Both the position numbers and the translations under genes were made by a program. A stretch of 43,669 bases of DNA from Bacteroides sp. (GTDB taxonomy: Bacteria; Bacteroidota; Bacteroidia; Bacteroidales; Bacteroidaceae). Location of the stretch: assembly GCA_015060735.1 (NCBI GenBank), contig SUXX01000013.1, positions 1-43,669 on the forward strand, given 5' to 3'. The notes under the pieces were generated by a model. The model saw nothing but the letters and a program-made list of their open reading frames with translations, did no database searches and was not told the DNA's origin. Below, in pieces: positions 18,018 to 25,130 of the stretch (position 1 is its first letter; each line of letters begins with the position of its first letter).

Positions 18018-19264
18018 CGCTTGCCTCCTTTCTTATTGAGGTCAAACCGGTAAGCGATAGTCACGGCTACATTGTCCAAACCAAAGAATGTTTTCTTGTA
18101 ATCGCCTTCCAAACGTCCGTTTGGTTCATTGTAAAAGCGGTCGTAGTGCGAAGCATACACACCAGCACCGAGGGTAAATTCCAGCTTCCAGCGTCGGTTC
18201 TTGCTGAGAGGCATCCGGTAGCCACCGCTGATACCCCCACCCCAGGACGGGGTTTCGCGGCCATGGTCCTGATAGCGCCAGTCGCCGCCCAAGGCATAAT
18301 TGTAGAAGGCTGCACCGAAGTGGGCGCCCGCAAACCAACCTTCGTTATTTTCGTCCATCCAATAGCGAACCTCCGGTTGCACATTGAATGTACGGAACTT
18401 CAAGGTGGACTTGAAATAGTCCCATGCAGAGTAATAAATCGGCAAGGTGAACGACCAGTGCTTGGCCAGATCCACTTCCACGGCGACATTGGCTATTGCC
18501 ATCGCCAGACCGATTGCATTCGTCTTCACATGTAGCTCGCGGGCCCATTCTTCGGCCTTAGGAACTTCAACGGGCTCCGGGTCCGGTTCAGGAACCACTA
18601 CTACAGGAGTCGGCTCAGGTTCCGGCTCGGGTTCGGGTTCCGGTTCCGGGATGATTTCCGGAGATTTTTCTTGCTTATAGGTTACGACTATCACACACGC
18701 ATTACGCATCTGGCTGAAGAACCGGCGGTTGATGGCGGTCCAAACACGGCCACCGTCTATTTCTTTCAATCGGGGAATGCGGTGGTCGATTTGCGCACCG
18801 GTGTGATAACCCACCAATTTTTCTTCGTCATCCAAAATATCCAACACCTCCTGTTTGTGCTCCAGGTCCGACTGGGCAATCTGGCCTCTCAGATAGTGCC
18901 AGGGGATGTAATCGTCGTTGCGGGAAATGAGGGTATCCGGAATCTCTACTTCCCGACGGACCACCTTTTCCAGAGCTTCCAGACGGGCACGGGAAAGGCG
19001 ATGGTTGATTTGATAACTGCCATCCGGCGAGGCGGCACCACTAAAGGATACTTCGGTAATTCGGACGGTGCTGTCCTGACGGAGGCTTCTCAGGAAGGAA
19101 ATCATTTCCTCCATACGGGCACCGTTGTCGCTGAAGGAAGTATCAATCGTTTTGCTATTTACGCGGAAATCAACGCAAATTTCAGTGAAATTCTCCTGAG
19201 CGAAACCGGTGGTGACGCATAACAGCAAGAGAACCAATGATATAACATTTCTTTTCATTCTCAT
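18014..19264 (-). CDS. OmpA-like / DUF3575 outer-membrane protein, first gene of the fimbrial operon
   Basis: 416 aa with a cleavable signal peptide (about 1-22). Residues about 30-190 resemble an OmpA-like peptidoglycan-associated module (SGAASPDGS..., N..LS.AR). A Pro/Glu repeat linker follows (about 205-235). Residues about 245-416 form a DUF3575 beta-barrel of alternating aromatic strands ending in AVTIAYRFDL. Homologues occur at the head of type V pilus operons in Bacteroides and are thought to help assembly or anchoring at the outer membrane. A second in-frame ATG lies two codons downstream. It is the first gene after the proposed invertible promoter. Confidence 0.85.
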   Translation of the reverse strand: MRMKRNVISLVLLLLCVTTGFAQENFTEICVDFRVNSKTIDTSFSDNGARMEEMISFLRSLRQDSTVRITEVSFSGAASPDGSYQINHRLSRARLEALEKVVRREVEIPDTLISRNDDYIPWHYLRGQIAQSDLEHKQEVLDILDDEEKLVGYHTGAQIDHRIPRLKEIDGGRVWTAINRRFFSQMRNACVIVVTYKQEKSPEIIPEPEPEPEPEPEPTPVVVVPEPDPEPVEVPKAEEWARELHVKTNAIGLAMAIANVAVEVDLAKHWSFTLPIYYSAWDYFKSTLKFRTFNVQPEVRYWMDENNEGWFAGAHFGAAFYNYALGGDWRYQDHGRETPSWGGGISGGYRMPLSKNRRWKLEFTLGAGVYASHYDRFYNEPNGRLEGDYKKTFFGLDNVAVTIAYRFDLNKKGGKR

Positions 19265-19284
19265 AATCTTGGAATATTTTTACA

Positions 19285-19300
19285 TTCTCTAAAGAAGAGA
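19285..19300. repeat. Left inverted repeat of candidate invertible promoter
   Basis: TTCTCTAAAGAAGAGA is the exact reverse complement of 19483-19498. The site lies within an imperfect dyad (TTACATTCTCT ... AGAGAGTGTAA). It starts 20 bases upstream of the first fimbrial gene. Confidence 0.7.
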
Positions 19301-19482
19301 GTGTAACTCCAGGATTAACGCTGAATATGAAAGAATTACAATTTCAGAATGTTTAGATTTGCTCCCTATTTGCTAAACAAATGACAGAAAATCCCCCAAT
19401 TCCTCAAAACATTAAAATGAAATTTAACGAATAAAAGTTTGCTTATTTTAGAAATAAAAACGAAATTTGCAAAGAATAAACT
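19301..19482. other. Candidate invertible promoter segment, shown in OFF orientation
   Basis: 182 bases bounded by perfect 16-bp inverted repeats. The only good promoter inside points right, away from the fimbrial operon. Inversion would move its -7 box to about 19314-19321 on the minus strand, with transcription starting near 19307. That gives a leader of about 43 bases before the ATG at 19264. No convincing minus-strand promoter was found in the present orientation. Confidence 0.65.
19438..19469 (+). promoter_or_regulatory. Promoter inside the invertible segment, facing away from the operon
   Basis: TTTG (19438-19441), 20-base spacer, GAAATTTG (19462-19469; consensus TAnnTTTG with one mismatch). 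In this orientation it would read into the palindrome and the terminator at 19565-19600. Confidence 0.5.
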
Positions 19483-19514
19483 TCTCTTCTTTAGAGAAGT
19501 TTATTCTTTGCAAA
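19466..19514. repeat. 49-base perfect palindrome containing the right inverted repeat
   Basis: Perfect 22-bp arms (19466-19487 and 19493-19514) around a 5-base loop. The centre holds the right copy of the 16-bp inverted repeat (TCTCTTCTTTAGAGAA, 19483-19498). It overlaps the end of the -7 box. It may be a recombinase or accessory-protein site, or a transcript-blocking hairpin. Confidence 0.75.
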
Positions 19515-19564
19515 ACAAAATCAAAAAACTTCAACCAAGATGTCAACCATGCAATAACAAACAC

Positions 19565-19600
19565 AAAAAAAGGAGCTACATTGCTGTAACTCCTTTTTTT
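19565..19600. terminator. Bidirectional terminator
   Basis: A7-GGAG-C-TAC (19565-19579) pairs with GTAACTCC-T7 (19586-19600), so there is a run of T downstream on both strands. It ends the stable-RNA operon on the minus strand and would stop rightward transcripts from the invertible segment. Confidence 0.75.
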
Positions 19601-19606
19601 CATCTG

Positions 19607-19681
19607 TCGGGATACCAGGATTCGAACCTGGGACCCCCTGCTCCCAAAGCAGGTGCGCTAACCGGACTGCGCTACATCCCG
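19607..19681 (-). tRNA. tRNA-Pro(TGG)
   Basis: The minus strand folds as a tRNA: acceptor CGGGATG/TATCCCG with discriminator A, TTCGAAT T-loop, and anticodon loop TTTGGGA with anticodon TGG. It lies 20 bases after tRNA-Thr and before the shared terminator. No CCA is encoded. Confidence 0.93.
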
Positions 19682-19701
19682 AAGAATTTATTTATCATTT
19701 G

Positions 19702-19775
19702 AGCCTCTTGTCGGATTCGAACCAACGACCCCGAGATTACAAATCACGTGCTCTGGCCAACTGAGCTAAAGAGGC
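19702..19775 (-). tRNA. tRNA-Thr(TGT)
   Basis: The minus strand folds as a tRNA: acceptor GCCTCTT/AAGAGGC, D-arm AGCTCAGTTGGCCAGAGC, anticodon loop TTTGTAA with anticodon TGT, and T-arm GGTTCGAATCC. Only three bases separate it from the SRP RNA terminal helix, so the two must be separated by RNA processing. Confidence 0.93.
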
Positions 19776-19778
19776 GGG

Positions 19779-19874
19779 TGGGAAGCTTACTATATCGCGC
19801 CGCTACGACCTGCTACCTTTGCTGCGGTCAAGCCCTGGAGGATTCACAAGGAGCTGGCCGTATAGGACTTCCCA
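19779..19874 (-). ncRNA. ffs: Small bacterial signal recognition particle RNA (4.5S-type)
   Basis: 96 bases closed by a terminal helix TGGGAAG/CTTCCCA. The apical region has the SRP core, with CCAGGGCTTGACC opposite AGCAAAGGTAGCAGGTC (the Ffh-binding internal loop). It works with Ffh and FtsY in co-translational targeting to the inner membrane. It is the first gene of a minus-strand operon with two tRNAs and has a perfect-spacing promoter just upstream. Confidence 0.85.
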
Positions 19875-19891
19875 TTTCGTTTTTGCGAGTG

Positions 19892-19921
19892 CAAAGGTAG
19901 ATATATTTTTTGAATCTGCAA
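19892..19921 (-). promoter_or_regulatory. Promoter of the SRP RNA-tRNA operon
   Basis: Minus strand: TTG (19921-19919), 19-base spacer, TACCTTTG (19899-19892), an exact match to the Bacteroidetes -33/-7 consensus. The start would fall a few bases before the SRP RNA 5' helix. Confidence 0.75.
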
Positions 19922-20029
19922 TACCCTAAGGTACATTTTTTCGTTTTTAGCATAAAAAATACATTTTTTCACCCTCTTTTATACCTACGATTGCCATAAA
20001 AGACGTACATTTGCATCCGCAAACAATAT

Positions 20030-20566
20030 ATGATGACCGAAAAGAAAAGAAACTTCCAAGAAGACGCCATGCGATACGGCACCATCATGGGAATATTCTG
20101 GACATTGAAATTCGTCCTATTCCCTATGGGAATGACCATGCCACTACTGCTGATGGCCTTTTTCCTGTTGACCTTAATTGTACCGGTAGCAGGATTTTTC
20201 CTTGTGCGCCAATATCGGGACAAAGAATGTCAGGGAATACTCAGTTTTTCACGTGCATTCCTTTTTACTTCTTTCATGTACCTGTTTGCAGCCTTGTTTG
20301 CAACCATTGTCCATTATATCTACTTCCGATTCATGGACAATGGACTGATAGTAAACACTTATCAAGACATGCTCAATCAAATGAGTACAGTGGCCACCGA
20401 TGATCTCAAGCCGTCTCTTGAACAGTTCCAACAAGCGTTGGACATCATTGCGACGCTTTCTCCACTCGAAATCTCGATACAGTTAATCACTCAAAATATA
20501 TTTTATTGCACCCTCATAGCCCTTCCAACGGCTATATTGGTCATGCGTAACCCTAAAAAACATTAA
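20030..20566 (+). CDS. DUF4199 family membrane protein
   Basis: 178 aa with four hydrophobic segments (about 18-33, 35-58, 78-103 and 150-168) and a polar loop at about 104-145. This matches the size and topology of DUF4199 proteins, which are common next to glycosyltransferases in Bacteroidetes. No enzymatic role is known. It is followed three bases later by the GT2 gene, so the two probably form a unit. A TACATTTG -7-like box lies at 20006-20013. ATG at 20033 is an equally possible start. Confidence 0.82.
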   Translation: MMTEKKRNFQEDAMRYGTIMGIFWTLKFVLFPMGMTMPLLLMAFFLLTLIVPVAGFFLVRQYRDKECQGILSFSRAFLFTSFMYLFAALFATIVHYIYFRFMDNGLIVNTYQDMLNQMSTVATDDLKPSLEQFQQALDIIATLSPLEISIQLITQNIFYCTLIALPTAILVMRNPKKH

Positions 20567-20569
20567 GCT

Positions 20570-21520
20570 ATGGATATTTCTGTTGTTATACCTTTATATA
20601 ATGAGGAAGAATCTTTACCGGAATTGTATGCATGGATTCAACGAGTAATGAACGCCAACCACTTCAGCTACGAAGTGATTTTCGTGAACGATGGAAGCAC
20701 CGATCGGTCTTGGCAAGTCATCGAAGAGCTAGCAGCCCAATCGGATAACGTGAAAGGCATCAAGTTCCGTAGAAACCACGGCAAGTCACCGGCTTTGTTC
20801 TGCGGTTTCGAAAAAGCACAGGGGGATGTAGTCATCACCATGGATGCCGACTTACAGGACAGCCCCGATGAAATACCGGAACTCTACCGCATGATTACAG
20901 TTGACGGTTACGACTTGGTTTCGGGTTACAAGAAAAAACGCTACGACCCGCTTTCAAAGACGATTCCTACCAAGCTGTTCAATGCAACCGCACGTGCCGT
21001 ATCGGGTATCAAGAACCTACATGACTTCAACTGCGGCTTGAAAGCTTATCGTAAAGAAGTCATCAAGAACATTGAAGTATATGGTGAAATGCACCGCTAC
21101 ATACCCTATCTAGCCAAGAATGCAGGATTCTGCAAAATTGGTGAGAAAGTGGTTCAACACCAGGCGCGCAAATACGGGGTAACAAAATTCGGTCTGAACA
21201 GATTCGTCAATGGATATCTGGACTTGATTTCATTGTGGTTCCTTTCCAAGTTCGGCATACAACCCATGCATATCTTCGGACTTTTGGGCTCGCTGATGTT
21301 CATTCTGGGATTCATTGCCGTAATAACAGTGGGTGCCCTCAAACTTTATGCCATCTATACCGGAGCACCCTACATCCTCATCACCGATTCTCCTTATTTC
21401 TATCTGGCACTGACAACCATGATATTGGGTACACAGTTGTTTCTAGCCGGATTTCTGGGTGAAATGATTGCCCGCAATGCTCCGGAACGAAATAAATATC
21501 AGATTGAGAAAGAGTTATAA
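20570..21520 (+). CDS. Family 2 glycosyltransferase, membrane-anchored (GtrB/DPM1-like)
   Basis: 316 aa. A GT-A domain covers about 1-225: VVIPLYNEEESLP at the start, FVNDGSTD (about 38-45) for nucleotide-sugar binding, and DADLQD (about 93-98) as the metal-binding DxD. Two C-terminal membrane helices (about 232-258 and 270-300) are typical of polyprenyl-phosphate glycosyltransferases that load a sugar onto undecaprenyl phosphate. Transfer of glucose, mannose or an aminosugar is possible; the substrate cannot be fixed. It lies between DUF4199 and DUF6452 genes in one direction. Confidence 0.88.
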   Translation: MDISVVIPLYNEEESLPELYAWIQRVMNANHFSYEVIFVNDGSTDRSWQVIEELAAQSDNVKGIKFRRNHGKSPALFCGFEKAQGDVVITMDADLQDSPDEIPELYRMITVDGYDLVSGYKKKRYDPLSKTIPTKLFNATARAVSGIKNLHDFNCGLKAYRKEVIKNIEVYGEMHRYIPYLAKNAGFCKIGEKVVQHQARKYGVTKFGLNRFVNGYLDLISLWFLSKFGIQPMHIFGLLGSLMFILGFIAVITVGALKLYAIYTGAPYILITDSPYFYLALTTMILGTQLFLAGFLGEMIARNAPERNKYQIEKEL

Positions 21521-21532
21521 GACCCAAACAAT

Positions 21533-22030
21533 ATGAAAAAAACCAGAAACATATTCATCTTGCTCACTACCCTCTTCACCCTATTGACAACCGGATGTGG
21601 AGGGGAACCGGAATGTCCGCTCAACACCATCTCGGTAGCGCGGTTCAACTTTCTGGACAGCAAGACACATGCCTCTGTAACACTGACCAATAGTCCTATG
21701 GTGACCGGCATAGCCATCATCGACGGAGAAACAGACATCGATACCGTGTTCAATCAAGCACAAAGCTACATGAGTGTACCTTTGAGTTACACCAACCAGA
21801 CGACATATGTCATACACTACACGGATATCATGCGCGATACCATCGAGGTGACACATAAGAATATTCCATACGTGAATGACGTGGAATGTAGTCCCATGAT
21901 GTTCTTCGAAGTAGAAGATGTGAAATATACCACCTATGCCCTGGATTCCATCAAACTTGTAAACCCACAAATAACCAATGAAGAAAGAATCAATTTCAAC
22001 ATATATTATCGCGCTTCTGACGCTGAGTAG
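21533..22030 (+). CDS. DUF6452 family lipoprotein
   Basis: 165 aa. The signal peptide ends in a lipobox (TTGC, Cys about 22) followed by GGEPECP. It is predicted to be mostly beta strands. Families of this type are found next to DUF6048 proteins across Bacteroidales. Function unknown; the location suggests an envelope role with the next gene, whose start lies 53 bases inside this one. Confidence 0.75.
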   Translation: MKKTRNIFILLTTLFTLLTTGCGGEPECPLNTISVARFNFLDSKTHASVTLTNSPMVTGIAIIDGETDIDTVFNQAQSYMSVPLSYTNQTTYVIHYTDIMRDTIEVTHKNIPYVNDVECSPMMFFEVEDVKYTTYALDSIKLVNPQITNEERINFNIYYRASDAE

Positions 22031-22682
22031 CCTTTGGTTCCCCATGCAAGCAAACGCACAGGAAGACAAAGAGCAAGCAGAAGAAAAAACGACCGAAACA
22101 CCTTTTTATCAAGGAACAATGGTCGGCGTAGATGTATTCGGATTCATCAACAAGGTTCTAAGCAGTGATATTACCACTACCGAAGCCAGCATCGAGGTGA
22201 ACCTGAAAAACAGATTTTTCCCGGTTGTCGAAATAGGGTATGGAAGCATAGACACCATGGACGAAGAAACAAGTATCCACTTCAAGACATCAGCTCCCTT
22301 TTTCCGAGCGGGGCTGAACTACAATGTGTTCTACCAAAAGCCACATTTACCCGGATACCTGACAGTGGGATTACGCTACGGATTCTCGTCTTTCTCGTAC
22401 GACATACAAGCTCCCGATTTGGTGGACCCCAATTGGGGACATATTTCCGTGCCTTTTTCTTATGAAGGCCTGAAAACCAAAGCCGGATGGCTGGAACTGG
22501 TATTGGGACTAAAAACCAACGTTTACAAAGATTTCTATATGGGATTCACGATAAGATACCGTTCACGCCTCAGCATGACCAAACATGAAAACTCCGAACC
22601 TTATTACATTCCGGGATATGGAAAAGGAAAGCCAAACAATTTTGGCATCACATACAATCTGATATACAAACTTCCTTTCTAA
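21978..22682 (+). CDS. DUF6048 family outer-membrane protein
   Basis: 234 aa. N-terminal signal peptide (about 1-27, ending NAQAQ-like ANAQE), then an acidic stretch and alternating amphipathic strands with aromatic ends, ending NFGITYNLIYKLPF. This looks like a small outer-membrane barrel. It starts 53 bases inside the DUF6452 gene in another frame, so the pair is co-translated and probably acts together. Function unknown. Confidence 0.75.
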   Translation: MKKESISTYIIALLTLSSLWFPMQANAQEDKEQAEEKTTETPFYQGTMVGVDVFGFINKVLSSDITTTEASIEVNLKNRFFPVVEIGYGSIDTMDEETSIHFKTSAPFFRAGLNYNVFYQKPHLPGYLTVGLRYGFSSFSYDIQAPDLVDPNWGHISVPFSYEGLKTKAGWLELVLGLKTNVYKDFYMGFTIRYRSRLSMTKHENSEPYYIPGYGKGKPNNFGITYNLIYKLPF

Positions 22683-22691
22683 TCTTCCGAA

Positions 22692-23255
22692 ATGAGCACA
22701 CTTGAAATCTGGCTATTGGCCATCAGTCTGGCAATGGATTGTTTTTCGGTATCCATCACCAGTGGAATGATTCTCCGACGCATCTGTTGGCGCACTTTCC
22801 TGACCATGGCCTTCTTCTTCGGCCTCTTTCAGGCATTGATGCCACTCATCGGATGGTTCAGTGCCAGCCGTTTCTATCACTTGATTGAAAGTTACGATCA
22901 TTGGATTGCGTTCGGGTTGCTCTTCATCCTGGGAGTCAGGATGATGAAAGAAAGTTTCAAAGACGAGGAACACCCACACTTCGACCCTACCCGCATGAAG
23001 AACATCCTAACACTAGCGGTTGCCACCAGCATCGACGCATTGGCGGTGGGCATCTCCTTCGCCTGCATAGGCTTTGATACTTTCACCATCTTCTGGCCTA
23101 TCCTCATTATCGGTATCGTGTCATTCGCATTCTCTATAGGCGGTTGCCTCATCGGAGTATACTTCGGCAAGCGAGTAAACCTGAGAGCCGAGCTTTGGGC
23201 AGGTATTATATTAATAGGTATAGGCGTGAAAATATTGTTTGAACATTTATCATAA
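22692..23255 (+). CDS. mntP: Manganese efflux pump MntP
   Basis: 187 aa with six membrane segments and two related halves. Each half has a conserved Asp in a helix (SLAMDCFSVSI, about 12-22, and ATSIDALAVGISFA, about 111-124), the hallmark of MntP/YebN. It exports Mn2+ to avoid toxicity. No manganese riboswitch precedes it; the gene starts nine bases after the DUF6048 stop, inside the operon. Confidence 0.93.
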   Translation: MSTLEIWLLAISLAMDCFSVSITSGMILRRICWRTFLTMAFFFGLFQALMPLIGWFSASRFYHLIESYDHWIAFGLLFILGVRMMKESFKDEEHPHFDPTRMKNILTLAVATSIDALAVGISFACIGFDTFTIFWPILIIGIVSFAFSIGGCLIGVYFGKRVNLRAELWAGIILIGIGVKILFEHLS

Positions 23256-23262
23256 GAAAAGC

Positions 23263-24276
23263 ATGAACAAGAAAAAACTGATTTGGCAAATCCCTTTCCT
23301 ATTTCTACTGATTGTAGGAACTATTGTCATTTTGAAGAAACAACCTCCTTTCCGCACCAACGAAGGAATGATATTCGGTACCATCTACAAGATTACCTAC
23401 CAACACAACGATGATTTACATTCCGACATCAAGGAAGCAATGATGCGAGTAGACCAATCGCTTTCGCCATACAATCCCAACTCCATCATCACCCGCATCA
23501 ACCACAACGTGGATACCTTGTTGAACGAGGACTTCATGCATGTGTTCAACCTTGCCCAACAGATTTCTGCCGAAACGGAAGGTGCATTCGACATCACCGT
23601 GGCTCCTCTGGTCAATGCATGGGGATTCGGCTTTAAGCACTCCATCGACATCGAGCCGAACGTGATTGATAGCATCAGCCAGTTCGTAGGTTACCGGAAA
23701 ATCAAAATAGAAAACGGAAAGGTAGTCAAGGAAGACGAACGCATCATGCTGGATTGTAGTGCCATCGCCAAAGGATATGGAGTGGACATGGTAGCCCGCC
23801 TACTCGACCAGAAAGGTGTCAAGAACTACATGGTAGACATCGGTGGCGAAGTGGTGGTGAAAGGCAAGAACTCGCGAATGAAGACTTGGCGCATCGGCAT
23901 CAACAAACCGATCGAGGATTCCTTGTCGGTGAATCAGGAACTACAAACCATTCTGGAAGTGAGCGAAGTGGGAATGGCTACCTCGGGTAACTACCGCAAG
24001 TTCTATTACAAAGATGGTAAACGATATGCCCACACCATCGATCCTCGTCTAGGAATGCCTGTTCAGCATAGCATCCTTTCAGCCACTGTCATCGCCCAGG
24101 ATTGCACCACCGCCGATGCCTATGCCACCGCTTTCATGGTGATGGGATTGGACAAGGCCAAAGCTTTCTGCGAAAAGCATCCGGAACTGAACGCCTACTT
24201 CATTTGTGACGGAGAAGGTGACAATTACGAGATTTTCTACACTCCAGACATGGAGAAATTCATGGTGAAGAGATAA
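23263..24276 (+). CDS. apbE: FAD:protein FMN transferase, ApbE family
   Basis: 337 aa. I chose the ATG at 23263 (MNKKKL, preceded by AAGAAAAG); an in-frame ATG at 23239 would overlap mntP. An N-terminal membrane anchor (about 6-24) is followed by an ApbE domain: YNPNS.I.R.N, DCSAIAKGYGVD, VDIGGEVVVKG, and the C-terminal HTIDPRLGMPV...DCTTADAYATAFMVMG. ApbE covalently attaches FMN to Thr in proteins such as Na+-NQR and RNF subunits at the outer face of the inner membrane. It converges on marC across a shared terminator. Confidence 0.92.
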   Translation: MNKKKLIWQIPFLFLLIVGTIVILKKQPPFRTNEGMIFGTIYKITYQHNDDLHSDIKEAMMRVDQSLSPYNPNSIITRINHNVDTLLNEDFMHVFNLAQQISAETEGAFDITVAPLVNAWGFGFKHSIDIEPNVIDSISQFVGYRKIKIENGKVVKEDERIMLDCSAIAKGYGVDMVARLLDQKGVKNYMVDIGGEVVVKGKNSRMKTWRIGINKPIEDSLSVNQELQTILEVSEVGMATSGNYRKFYYKDGKRYAHTIDPRLGMPVQHSILSATVIAQDCTTADAYATAFMVMGLDKAKAFCEKHPELNAYFICDGEGDNYEIFYTPDMEKFMVKR

Positions 24277-24288
24277 ATAAAAGGTGGT

Positions 24289-24335
24289 GTGTCAAAATGA
24301 AAAGCCACTATGACAGGCAAATTTCATTTTGACAC
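24289..24335. terminator. Bidirectional terminator between apbE and marC
   Basis: GTGTCAAAATGAAA (24289-24302) pairs perfectly with TTTCATTTTGACAC (24322-24335). It sits between convergent genes and can serve both. Confidence 0.75.
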
Positions 24336-24349
24336 AACCTCTTTGTTTT

Positions 24350-24952
24350 CTAACAAACTCCTTGGAATTGGTCAATCAAATTGGTGATATTGGCCGTAAA
24401 CAGACGGGCCGCAATGGCCAACAAAATAATCCCGAAAAACTTACGGATAAGATAGATACCCCCTTTTCCCAACAAATGCTCCACCTTGTCTGTAGTCTTC
24501 AGCACGATATATACCCATACCATATTCAGAATCAAGGCAATGATGATGTTTAGGGCGGCATATTCCGCACGCAACGAAAGTAAAGTGGTAAACGAACCTG
24601 CACCTGCCAACAACGGAAAAACCAATGGTACCAATGTAGCTTCTTTTATGGGACCTTGATTCTTGAAAATCTCAATATCCAGAATCATTTCCAATGCCAA
24701 GAGAAAAAGCACGATGGAGCCAGCTACCGCAAACGAAGCAATATCCACCTGAAACAGTTTTAAGACCATTTCTCCAGCATAGAAAAAACCAATCAACAAA
24801 GCGAACGAAATGAGGGTAGCCTGCATGGCATTTACGTCGCGTCCACTCTGCTTCAAATTCAAGATAATGGGAATAGAACCAATAATATCTATCACAGCAA
24901 ACAATACGATAAACGCACTTGTTAATTCCTGAAAATTAAATGTATCCAACAT
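24350..24952 (-). CDS. MarC family membrane protein
   Basis: 200 aa with six hydrophobic segments. The N-terminal FIVLFAVIDIIGSIPIIL and central LVPLVFPLLAGAGS match MarC/UPF0056. The family is conserved but its transport role is unproven; the old link to multiple antibiotic resistance was withdrawn. It is a single-gene unit with its own promoter and converges on apbE. Confidence 0.88.
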   Translation of the reverse strand: MLDTFNFQELTSAFIVLFAVIDIIGSIPIILNLKQSGRDVNAMQATLISFALLIGFFYAGEMVLKLFQVDIASFAVAGSIVLFLLALEMILDIEIFKNQGPIKEATLVPLVFPLLAGAGSFTTLLSLRAEYAALNIIIALILNMVWVYIVLKTTDKVEHLLGKGGIYLIRKFFGIILLAIAARLFTANITNLIDQFQGVC

Positions 24953-24979
24953 AATCTTTTCTTTAATTTACTTCGAATG

Positions 24980-25010
24980 CAAATATATCACTTTTATATA
25001 CAATTTCCAA
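24980..25010 (-). promoter_or_regulatory. Promoter of the marC-type gene
   Basis: Minus strand: TTG (25010-25008), 20-base spacer, TATATTTG (24987-24980), upstream of the start at 24952. Confidence 0.6.
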
Positions 25011-25086
25011 ACGCTTCCGGAAATGAATTTTGCATAAAAAATAATAAATCAACTTCACTCCATACCTAAATATTCACAGATTTCAT

Positions 25087-25094
25087 TACCTTTG
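25087..25094 (+). promoter_or_regulatory. -7 box of the Crp/Fnr gene
   Basis: TACCTTTG matches TAnnTTTG and lies 36 bases before the ATG. No TTG is found at the expected -33 position, so activation or a weak promoter is likely. Confidence 0.4.
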
Positions 25095-25130
25095 TCTGTT
25101 AAATGCTAACTTAATGAATATTAAACAGCA

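Noticed and set aside
19354-19361. TAGATTTG as a second promoter in the invertible segment
   Set aside because: It matches the -7 consensus but has no TTG or TTTG at the -33 distance.
23239-23262. Earlier ATG for apbE
   Set aside because: It overlaps mntP and adds residues unlike the family; the ATG at 23263 has an AAGAAAAG sequence just before it.
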